Under the pieces are notes generated by a model. It worked only from the letters and a program-made list of their open reading frames with translations, was not told the origin of the DNA and made no database searches. Below, one piece after another: positions 13,570 to 22,121 of a stretch of DNA of 22,121 nucleotides. The stretch's first letter is position 1. Each line of letters begins with the position of its first letter. The position numbers and the translations under genes are program-made. The DNA comes from Vitrella brassicaformis (taxonomy: Eukaryota > Sar > Vitrellaceae): positions 1 to 22,121 of the forward strand of contig CDMY01000333.1 in assembly GCA_001179505.1 (NCBI GenBank), read 5' to 3'.

Positions 13570-16500
13570 ATGGCGTCCGGCGAGTCGGCGGGTCCCCCAG
13601 CAGATGCAAAGTCGGCAGTGAGAGGGCTCGCGGATCAGTCCCTGCTGCTGCAGCTGAGGGTCGCAGGCTCGGATGCCCGACTGCAGGCAGCCGCCGCCCG
13701 TGGTATTCTGAGTCTCTCGACCAAGTGTCGGCCCTCACCGCAGCTTCCTCTCGATGAATTCAAGCAGCGGGCGACCACCTTATCGCAGATCAAAGCGGCT
13801 CAAGGGGTGTCAGATTTGGTGGATGCGGCCATCTTCACCCTCCTCTCATCAGCGATGCCCAAGATGGGCAACTCATCGATGCGGGACCACCTGCTGACCG
13901 ACCACGTCGATCTGGTCAGGCGGGCCGAAGCTGCGTTCGCGAAGGCTGAGGCAGCTGAATTCCTGATCCGGCTCTACCATCCCGTGTCACCGCTGGCCCA
14001 CATCCCTCCCGCCTCGTGGATGAAGGCGTTTGACATGGTGGTGGACATGGCGGTGAGCGACGCTGGGCTGACTGGCCGGGCATTCGAGAGCACTTCTGAG
14101 ACGTTAGCCGTCCCGTCTTCGTCGCCCTTTTACGGCTCTGGTGGCACGTGTCCCGTTTACATTAGCAGTACGGGTGATAGCGGTGGCCGGCTGCTGTCAT
14201 GGCTACTCAGCAACAGGATATACGGGACACTCGGTCACATGACTCGAACAGGTCGGTGCAGGGTGAGAGCGAAGGAGTGAGCGAGGCTATGTGCTGGTGG
14301 CTGCGCAGCAATTCCGCTATGGATGGGTTTATCTCTGTTGCTGGTATTGTTGCTGCGTATTGTGTTCAGGTGCACAGGAGCAGGCCATGTCGGCTGTCCG
14401 TCAGTACACGTGTCCGCATGCCGCCCGCCTCGTCGACGTGCTGGTGTCCGACACTGCTCCAGATCCCATCAAGTGGAACGCATTCGTCGTGCTGGGTAAG
14501 TCAGAAAGGACACAGAGGAGCCCTCCGCTCCCCTTGCAGAAACTGCTTCATCCATCGTACTGCTTGGACGGCCATAGGTTTCATCTTTGCGTCAGCCCAC
14601 ATGTGCACAAGAGGGCCAGAGGACAGCAGCCAGCTGAGGAAGGTGCTGAAGGAGCCCACCCGTCTGCTGCTCAAAGACGACATGAGGGGGCTCAAAGCTA
14701 CAGCCGAGGTGCTTAAGAAGTGCTATGAGATCGACCTGCTGGACGTTGAGGGCGATTTCCCCACCAGCATCCCTCTCCACCTCGTCACTGGTGAGAACCG
14801 AGCTAGACACACAAGCCGTCAATTGTTGGCTCGCGTGTATGTCTGTGTGGGTGCATGTATGTGTGTTTGCATCAATCAAGAGTTTGGCCACGCCCGGCAC
14901 GTCCTAGAGGCGGGCTACCTGCCTGCCCTGTTGAGCCTGCTCGACGACGAGCGGTTTGGCAGACATCGCTTCCACGGGCGGGCCATGGTGGTGGGAGTGA
15001 TGGCCATCAAGCATATCGTTGCCAGCGACAGCACGGTCAGTCAGTCGACACCTGAGCGGGACTGAAACCATGGTGTTTCTACATCATGTGTGTGTGCGTC
15101 AGGTTGGGACCAATGCGGATGTCGCCGCCATGCTCTGTCGTCTGCTGCGCCGCCATGCCACTGGCGAGGTCGAGCCCCAAGGCGCAGGGGCAGACGTAGT
15201 CATCGACGACATTGTCGAAGCGTTGCTGTTCATGCTAGGGTAAGTAAGGGGTGGACCAAGATCTGCATTGCCGGTGGATGCCCCACTCATGGATCGATCG
15301 GTTCTATGTGTGAGTCAGGCATGGTTCGGATGCGATGGCGACCGATCTGGCAGGGAAAATGCCACAGCATGGCACCATTGACCTCGTCGGCAGCAGCGTC
15401 ATCGCACAGCAAACCATGAAAGTATGTAAGGGCAAATTGACGGATCGATCGGCAGCCCTGGGTGCCGTGCTGGTGTGGGTACAGATGCTGTCTGAGTGGG
15501 TGCCCGGCAGTGGACCACACCGGCGGCTCAAAGTGCATCCAAAGGTGGGCGACAGAGGACTGTTTCAGCGATTGATCCGGTCCACATGTCTGTCGGCAGG
15601 TGGCGTGCCTCTTCGAGATGCTCAAGACGACCACGGCATTTCGTGCCAACGTCGTCGATCGGCCACCCGACCGTGACCAGACACCTCAAGGGAGAAGCAC
15701 CACAGGCAGGGCCGACGCCGCCCAGCGTCCGGCGAGGAGCGGTGACAACGGGGGCGAAGGGACGCACAGCACCGACCGAGCTGCGCCTGCGTCACCAAAA
15801 ACCCCTTCGTCCCCCCTCGACAAGTGGAAGGACATCGGGAACGCACTCTTTGGAAAGCACAAGTACCTCGACGCCTACCGGGCATACATGAAGGTAGGTA
15901 CATACACCCAGGGCAGGAGGGGAGGGCAACACAGAAGTGCAAGGAAAGCCGCGTTGTTTGTGTGCCGCAGGGCGTCCGTTTGGCGAATCTCGAGCCCGTC
16001 TCTGAGCTGCTGGTCCGCCGCGCACAGTGCCGCATGGGTGTGGGAGACTGTGTGGGTGCGATGATCGACGTCACCACTGCCCTCCGCATTCTCCCGCCGC
16101 CCCCATCTGTCGAGCCCGGCAGCAAGTCGGCCATCATCCAGCAGACGGCGGTGGAGGTTGTGTACACACCGCTCGTCATGCGGTGGCTCAACGGCCTCGA
16201 TACCGCCACCGGTGGTGGTGATGTGATGGTCCTGCCGTCGGAGGAGACGACAGCAGCCTTCATGAAGGACGCCATGCAGTACCTGTCCGCGCAGGTCGAG
16301 GCGGCGGGACCATCTGAGCCACTCGAGGTGGCCAATGCCCTCGCGGCAGGCGAGCAGCTGCAGGAGGAGGGCAGATATGCGGAGGCACGTGACACATTCA
16401 CGGCCGGTCTTGCCGGTGCTGATGTGTCGACGCTCATCGCGCTGCTGAGCAACGCCTCGGCGTGTCTGCTCAAGCCAGAGCTGACGAGGGAGGGGGGCCC

Positions 16501-18161
16501 GGACGCAGTCGGGTGTGCGGCCGCCGCCCTCCATCTGAGCTGTCTGCATCACGATCCCTCCCAGCAGCCGATCACCATCCAGCAGAAGTGCCTCGTGCGG
16601 CTGGGCCAGGGGCTGCTGGCCGAGCGGCTCTTCGACGCTGCTGATGTCATTGGCAGGGCCATCAAGAAACACGTGAGTGGGGGAGGGGGGGAATGACGGA
16701 AAAGGGGGATGATGTGTGTGGTGGTGCGTGTGCGTGTTGCAGGCATCGCAGGGTCAGATGAGGATCGAGGCCGACACACTGCATCAACGTGTCCGCACCC
16801 ACCGGGCCAATGCTAATGGCTTCTTTGACTGGGCCGCCATCTACCGTCAGCAGCTCGACAGCAACATAGCTATGCAGCACGGCAGACCCCCCACATCCAT
16901 TGACGTGGCCGAGTACGTCGGCCCCGTGGCTGTGCGACACGACGAGGCCCAGCAGCCCAGCCTCTATGCGAAGGAGGACATCCAAGTGGGCCAGCTGCTG
17001 CTCGTCCAAAAGCCCGTCGTCCTCTCCTCCGGTGATTTCGCATCGCTGACGAGCTCCGACGGCTACAGACAGCTGATGGCGGCGTGCAAGGACGGCTGGC
17101 ATCCCCGGCTGGTGTCGCAGCTGTGCTGTCTGTCAGAGGGCCAGCGGCGTCTCCCGGCCCTCGCGGCCCCGCCGTCCCACGAGACGTGTCTTGGCCTGGC
17201 CCCTGGTTTCCCCCTGCTGCCCCGCTTCATACAGTCCCATGGTGCGGAGGAGTTCGGCTCACCTGTGGCCCAGGTCGATGGCGACAGCATTCCCCAACTC
17301 GTGACCTTCAACCATCGCACTAGTGGCACCATCCGTAGCTGTTTCCCTGGTGTGCTGAGTGCTCCTGATGACATCAAGTCCTCTCTGGCATCAGGGGTGT
17401 GGATACTGCCGTCCCTCATCAGACATGCGAGATTCGACAGGAATGCCATATGGTACAGTACGCACCAAGCACCACGGGAGGGAGACCCGCCCCATTCCGC
17501 CACATTGGACGTGTGTGTGTCTGCATCTGCTATGGTCAGGTATGTGGTGGGCGACTTGCTGGTCGTGAGGTGCGTGCGTCCCATCAGCGGCGGCGGCGGC
17601 GTGACCGCCGACTACTTCGACGACGGATATGTCTTTGACGCCAACGATTGTGTGGACAACGGCGACGCCATTTCGATGGCCGAGCGGTGGGCGATCCCCT
17701 CCCCTGTGCAGCACTACGAGAGGCACAGCCAAGAGGCCATCACGGCAATCAGCATGGAGATCCACCGCGTCACCACCCTTCGTCGGGGCGGGACGTCGCG
17801 CACGGCTGTCCAGAGAGATTGGGACGCCCTCGTGAGGAAGGTGGAGACCCTGCAGCAGTCGATGCCGTCCGACGTGCCCACAATGGGGGCCAGTCAGCTG
17901 CACATCTTCCGGGGCGCCCTTCTCGCTGGGCTGGGACGGCACGAGGAGGCCAGCGAGGCGGCGATCGAGGCTGTCAAGACCGCACGGGCGGTGCGGTCAA
18001 TCGCCGTTGAAGACTGCCGCTGTCTCTCGACGGCCGTCCGTTCTGCACCACATGGTTCTCAGCTGTGTCATGTGATGCTAGAGGAGCTACGCAGCACTTG
18101 TGCCCTCCTCTTGGGCACACGCGAGGCAGCGACTATCATCTTCCTCAATGAGCAGAGCTGA
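13570..18161 (+). CDS. Large helical-repeat, TPR and SET-domain protein
   Basis: Probable protein lysine methyltransferase-like factor of the TPR-SET (SMYD-related) type. Exons: 13570-14251 (3' border uncertain), 14370-14495, 14596-14790, 14881-15035, 15103-15239, 15319-15544, 15600-15893, 15971-16672, 16743-17452, 17540-18161. Phases agree and give about 1282 residues. Residues 1 to about 500 are alpha-helical and ARM-like in look. A low-complexity linker follows. A TPR-like helix pair starts near residue 580 (WKDIGNALFGKHKYLDAYRA), with further TPR-like helices at about 690-790. The SET part begins near residue 912 (SLYAKEDIQVGQLLLVQKP) and ends in VGDLLVVRCVRPISGGGGVTADYFDD, followed by C-terminal helices. 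The NHSCxPN cofactor motif is replaced by RHARFDRN, and the usual GEE before the Tyr is GGG, so activity is doubtful. Alternative exon 1 donors at 14053 or 14174 also preserve frame with acceptors at 14377 or 14369. Confidence 0.8.
17453..17539 (+). other. Stop-free intron of 87 nt inside the SET domain
   Basis: Donor ATATG|GTACAG and acceptor GGTCAG|GTATGT join AIW to YVVGDLLVV, the expected SET continuation. The intron is 87 nt with no in-frame stop. Retention would add 29 residues between the degenerate cofactor motif and the following strand without breaking the frame. Confidence 0.75.
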
Positions 18162-18892
18162 GAGCGTGTCTGATAGGCCTGCCTTGCTGGCTGCAGCGAG
18201 GGGGTTTCGCCCGGGCGGTGCGGTCGATCGCCGTTCAAGATCTGCGCAGGACGTGCGAGCTGATCTTCGGCACACCCGATGCAGCGACCATCCTCTTCAC
18301 ATTTAGATGAGAGAGAGAGAGAGCGTCTGCGTGAGAGGCCTGCCTGCTTGCCTGCCTGCAGCACGGCAGCTTGACGGATAGCTTGATGGATCCGGGCGGG
18401 AGGGTTGATGGTTGTGTAAAAAGCTTGGCGACGGCTCCTGCCTGTGGATGGATTCTTAGGCAGTCAACTCAACTCAACGTTCATTGCACTCACTGCACCG
18501 TGCATCCATCCATGCATTGTCTCACACATACATATATGATTTGGAACCCAACCGACACCTACACATTTATTCTACGCGCCCTCAAAAGTGTGCAGCAGAA
18601 GTGTACACTTACATACCGACATCAGCACAGTAGATCGACACAGATTGGCCACCGCAACCCGACGACACCGACATTCACACATAAATGAAGCTAGGCAGGC
18701 ATCTCGAAGAAAGCGCCATAAAAGCCTTCTCTATTTACCGACAGCTTGACATGCGACAGACAACAGACTTCGCGAATGCGCCACTATATACCCTTCCAAT
18801 CCACTTCCTCTGCTTTCCGTCTGTCCATCCCCTACAGGCACTGCCGCTCTCCTCTCACGCCATGCCGTGCAATTGCCCCTTCAGTCAACGGG
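18162..18892. other. Convergent intergenic region with 3' untranslated sequence
   Basis: About 730 bases between the stop of the TPR-SET gene (plus) and the stop of the RING-like gene (minus). The first 200 bases carry the decayed copy of the TPR-SET 3' end (separate entry). A GA-repeat lies at about 18308-18321 and GCCTGCCT repeats at about 18338-18360. AT-rich stretches at about 18560-18570 and 18675-18685 could hold polyadenylation signals, but none is canonical. I see no RNA gene or further coding segment. Confidence 0.5.
18209..18310 (+). pseudogene. Decayed tandem copy of the C-terminal coding end of the TPR-SET gene
   Basis: Read from 18209, this frame encodes ARAVRSIAVQDLRRTCEL followed by IFGTPDAATILFTFR and a TGA at 18308. 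The end of the TPR-SET protein reads RAVRSIAVEDCRC, then LRSTCALLLGTREAATIIF before its stop. The first block (18209-18240) matches 17982-18013 at 29 of 32 bases by eye. The second matches about 18082-18144 at roughly 46 of 60. About 70 bases of the parent between the two blocks are missing. The post-stop sequences also share GCGT and AGGCCTGCC runs, so the duplication took in the 3' untranslated region. It could be a remnant, or an alternative last exon: a CTGCAG acceptor-like site lies at 18191-18196. Confidence 0.7.
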
Positions 18893-19682
18893 TCACTCAA
18901 TCACGAGAGTATGGCGTTGGCCCATCCAGTGATGGCCTGCCTGCCGACACAAAGGGCACCGCTGCAGCCCCCCCCTCGCACCCCTGGCACACGCAGGGGT
19001 GCAGCACCACGCGCCGCTCCGTCTCGTCGCACACCTGGCACGCTGTCGCCTTGTCCCGCGCCGCCCGGCTGCGGTTCTCCACCTCGTGCTGCATCTGCTG
19101 GCGCAATTCGGCCTCTAGCTTCTGCTGGGCGGCGTGCCAGGCGCGGCGCTCGAGGGACTGCAGCTGGGATTGCTCGGTGCTGAGGGCCGTCTGGCGGTCC
19201 GCAAGCTGCATGGCGAAGCCGATCAGCTCATCAGCAGTCGTCAGCTGGGCGAAGGTCTCTGTCAGTCTGTGAGAGCATGGGGAGGCAGAATTACCTGTGT
19301 ATGTGTGCGTGTGTGTGTGTCTGTCTTCTTGCTGCCATTGTGTGGGTGCTTACCTGTCGAATCGGATCTGGTTGGCTTGCATCTCAAGCACGTCGGCCTG
19401 CAGCGCCCGGTTGGCCTCATACAGAGTGTCAAACCACACACACACAGAAAGGGAGAGAGAGAGTGGCCGAGTGCGTACGCTTTCTGGTGCTCGTGCAGCC
19501 ATACCTGGCGGCCTCCAGCCCCTTCGCCGCATAGGCCCTTGACGCACGGAGGCAGACAACACAACATGGTGACCTCTTCGCCCGGGGATTGTGTGCTCAC
19601 CGGCGAGATTAGCTCGCGAGTGCCAAGCTCGCAGATTCATTTCGAGAGATCTGCGCGAGAGAAGGCAGATGGAGCTCTCCAT
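18893..19682 (-). CDS. Coiled-coil protein with C-terminal RING-like zinc finger, frame broken at a C8 run
   Basis: Possible E3 ubiquitin ligase. Supported exons are 19266-18893 and an upstream exon ending at 19354, joined by an intron of 87 nt at 19353-19267 (phase 2). The protein has a Gln/Glu/Ala-rich coiled coil (LYEANRALQADVLEMQANQI, then SQLQSLERRAWHAAQQKLEA), followed by CQVCDETERRVVLHPCVCQG. In the sequence as given, the frame then passes through a run of eight G (plus-strand C, 18968-18975), loses the cysteines, and stops at 18897. In the neighbouring frame the codons read LQRCPLCRQ, the expected last zinc-ligand pair, and stop at 18893. A one-base error or mutation in the run is therefore likely. 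The start is unresolved: ATG at 19680-19682, 19530-19532 and 19500-19502 all share the frame. An optional in-frame intron in the TC-rich part near 19413-19480 adds doubt. Confidence 0.6.
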
Positions 19683-19740
19683 CTTGACGTACTGACATCG
19701 TGTGATTGCATCCTACTGATCCCGTCGCCGCTGGATCAGG
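19683..19740. promoter_or_regulatory. Short head-to-head gap between RING-like and kinase genes
   Basis: If the RING-like protein starts at its most upstream ATG (19682), only 58 bases separate the two divergent start codons. If it starts at 19532 or 19502, the shared region is about 210-240 bases. I see no clear promoter element. Confidence 0.35.
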
Positions 19741-22121
19741 ATGTCCATCAAGCGCCGGCTGTCCTACTGGGACATACCGGACCGATACCGTCTGGAGAAG
19801 CCGCTGGGCAGTGGGGCGTACGGCGCAGGTGAGAAAGGTGGAGAGAATGGGGGAAAGGGAGAGCCACGTGTTGACTAGGATTGTGTGTGCCTGTTGGATG
19901 GTTGGTTGTGTGGGTGCAGTCCATCAGGCGTTCTGCACCAAGGAGGGGAAGACGGTGGCCATCAAGAAGATTACAGGGCTGTTTGGCGACCGGTTCGACG
20001 CCAAGAGGGTGCTGCGTGAGATTTGCATCTTGGGGAGGCTGGAGCACGACCACATTGTCAAGATCGTCGACCTCTGCGTGCCATCCGACATGCACAGCTT
20101 CGATGTGAGTCAACACAGACAGCATATGCCACGGCACGGCACGGCACGGACAGCGGCGTAGTGTGGGTGTCTGGTGTGGTACTGTGTCAGGATCTGTTCG
20201 TGGTGATGGAGCTGGCAGATGCCGACCTGGGCAAGCTCTACAGGACAAACGTCTTTCTGTCGGTCAGTCCGTCCGTCACACACAACACAACAGCCACCTG
20301 CAGACAGACACGATGGATGCATATACATGCGGATGGGTGACTGCGTGGCTGTCTGCAGGAGATCCACGTCAAGACTTTGCTGTACAACCTGATCCTGGGT
20401 GTGAGGTACCTGCACTCGGCCGGCGTCTACCACCGCGACATCAAGCCGGCCAACTGCCTCTGCTACCGCGACTGCTCCGTCAAGCTGTGCGACTTCGGAC
20501 TCGCCCGCACCGTCGAGCAGCCTGAGGACATGAAGGAGTCATACAACCTGCTCGACTCGCGAATGTCAGTGGGCGAGCCAAAGAGAGAGGAAGCAAGCAA
20601 ATGGGGCGGGGCGTTGTTGATGTCACTTTTGCATTTGTGTGTTGTTGTGTGCTGTGCAGGGGTGACGAGGATGTGGGCGTGTCAACTGCCACCATGTGAG
20701 TGGGGGGTCCAGGCAGGGGGCGGCGCCCAACTGCGGCATGACGATGGCTTTTGTGGTGTGTGTTGTTGTGTTACTGTAGGGACGCCACCTTTGAGAACGC
20801 CACCATGAGCTACCAGCTGCAGCAGGAGGACCAGGCCAGACGGAAACCAGTCAACAGAAAGTAACCATAACCACTCACTCCCACAGACACTCACATACAC
20901 CCACAAACAACGCCTTGATTATCCTCATCTGCTCTTGGCTGTGTGTGTGTGCCATGTCACCAATCAGGATGACAGTGGGTCATGGCGCCGGTCCCCTGGC
21001 CCGCATGCGCACCGGATTCGGTGCGGCGCTGGCCCAGCACCGCAGCCGCGCCAAGGTCAGCGGCTCCCAGAGCGCCAACACCAACTCCCTCTCCGGCCTG
21101 GTCTCCCCCGACCCGCAGAGCGCCGAGGACGGTGCCGAGGCCGTCCCCATGGAAGTCGACAACCCCTCCCCCTCACCAGTAGCGGCCACCAACAACAACC
21201 CGCCGTACGACCCCTTCAAGGCCTCGAACGCCTCGCTCAACTCGGCCATGGTCAACGCGTCCATGCCTTTGCCTGGTGTTGCGTCTAGTGGGGTGGTGAA
21301 GCGGGCGGGGACGGTGGGGGTGCACGGCCAGTCGCGGCTCAACATGAAGGGGCTGGTGGAGCTATTCAGGAGCAGATCCAAGAACGTCGCGAAACCCAAA
21401 CAACAGAAGCTCAGACGGGCGCTCACCGTCAGGGTCGTCACCAGGTGAAGAATGAAATGATGGGTGGGGGGATGGACGAAAGAAAGAGGTGGCAATATTT
21501 TGTCTGGGTATGGTGTGTGCAGGCAGTACCGTTCGCCCGAGTTGATCCTGCAGAATGAGCACTACGACGAGGGAATCGACGTCTGGTCAGTCAGTGACCG
21601 GCCGCATACAGACAGACATGCGCATGCATACTGGCTTGCTCTCTTGACGATCACACCATCGACTGTGTGTGCGTCGGTCTGGACAGGTCGATTGGGTGCA
21701 TCTTCGGGGAGCTTTATCTCATGATGGTGAGTCGTCAAAGCGCCTGCCTTTGTGCAGCCAACCGAGTCCGTCACCTCTGTCTCTCCCTCCCTTGTGTGTG
21801 TATCCCCCCCTTGATCGGCCAGCGTGAGCATCTGGCGTTTGCCCGCATGCGTCGGCCGCTCTTCCCCGGCACCACCTCCCTCATGTCACCCAGGAGCAGA
21901 TCAAAGGCCATGGAACTCGAGTCGGTGACAGTGACAGTCACCATGGAGGGATGGCACCACACGAAATCGGACCAGACAACCAACCACCTTGACGTGTCTG
22001 TGTGCCACCCTATATGTGTAGGATTCCGATGGGTGACCAGCTCAACTGCATCTTCAACGTGTTGGGCACCCCCACGGAGGATGACCTCCAGGAAATCGAA
22101 AAGGACGAGTCCAAGAAGTAC
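19741..22121 (+). CDS. MAPK-like CMGC Ser/Thr protein kinase with large activation-segment insertion (3' end outside window)
   Basis: Phosphorylates Ser/Thr of protein substrates in signalling. Exons: 19741-19828, 19920-20104, 20191-20262, 20359-20564, 20660-20695, 20780-20860, 20968-21444, 21523-21585, 21687-21726, then 21823-21884 joined to 22022 or 21823-21924 joined to 22041, running off the window. Kinase landmarks: Gly loop GSGAYGAV (23-30), VAIKK with Lys45, RVLREICIL with the helix C Glu, HRDIKPAN with Asp142, DFGLAR with Asp160, VVTRQYRSPELIL, IDVWSIGCIFGEL, RRPLFPG, and QLNCIFNVLGTPTEDDL. The FPG and LGTP elements and the LT..VVTR motif place it with MAPK-like kinases of protists. 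About 213 residues lie between DFGLAR and VVTR, where ERK2 has about 15. The TxY position reads TVR, and APE is SPE. The start follows from MSIKRRLSYWDIPDRYRLE directly before the kinase fold. Confidence 0.9.
20968..21444 (+). other. Exon encoding most of the kinase activation-segment insert
   Basis: This 477-nt exon (159 codons in phase 2) supplies most of the insert. It is rich in Asn, Ser, Pro and Ala (for example SANTNSLSGLVSPDPQ and NNNPPYDPFKASNASLNSA) and ends in a basic stretch (LFRSRSKNVAKPKQQKLRR) directly before ALTVRVVTR. Base composition and codon use look like the neighbouring exons, so it is coding, not retained intron. It looks disordered, with many potential Ser/Pro phosphosites. 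Confidence 0.75.

Noticed and set aside
18371-18688. Possible small plus-strand gene of 105 codons in the convergent gap
   Set aside because: Low-complexity, repeat-derived translation (ATCC and CACA units), no conserved pattern, no splice partners. More likely 3' untranslated or spacer DNA.

Overview
The window reads as a nuclear segment from an intron-dense, gene-dense, GC-rich protist. Six genes can be rebuilt. Almost all introns are short (about 50-190 nt) with GT-AG ends, and CA/TG, CTGT and ATCC microsatellites are concentrated in the non-coding parts. The overall look, including a gamma-tubulin ring component with about 26 exons in 5.7 kb and a protist-type MAP kinase, fits an alveolate such as a chromerid. 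That assignment is inference; no marker gene in the window proves it.

Layout: (1) <1-1606, minus: 3'-truncated type II membrane glycosyltransferase resembling family GT61 (DUF563). (2) 1879-7580, minus: gamma-tubulin complex component 3 (GCP3/Spc98), with a phase-consistent exon chain giving about 1063 residues. (3) 8151-13429, minus: a complete GH2 (LacZ-type) beta-galactosidase of about 1405 residues in 14 exons. Its first exon encodes a hydrophobic N-terminal module with about four membrane segments. (4) 13570-18161, plus, head-to-head with gene 3 across 140 bp: a large helical-TPR-SET protein with an altered SET signature. A decayed copy of its last coding segment lies just downstream. 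(5) about 18893-19682, minus: coiled-coil protein with a C-terminal RING-like cysteine cluster, broken by a frame change at a run of eight C (G on the coding strand). (6) 19741->22121, plus: MAPK-like kinase with an insertion of about 200 residues in the activation segment and no Tyr in the TxY position.

The genes look like unrelated housekeeping and accessory neighbours (microtubule nucleation, glycan synthesis, galactoside hydrolysis, protein methylation, ubiquitin, signalling), not an operon or a dedicated system. The main points of interest are the membrane-module/beta-galactosidase fusion, the kinase activation-loop insert, the 3'-end duplication, the RING frame break, a probable GC-AG intron, and TG tracts at intron 3' ends. 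Exon borders were set by hand from splice signals, reading-frame continuity and family similarity. They should be read as models, not as transcript evidence.
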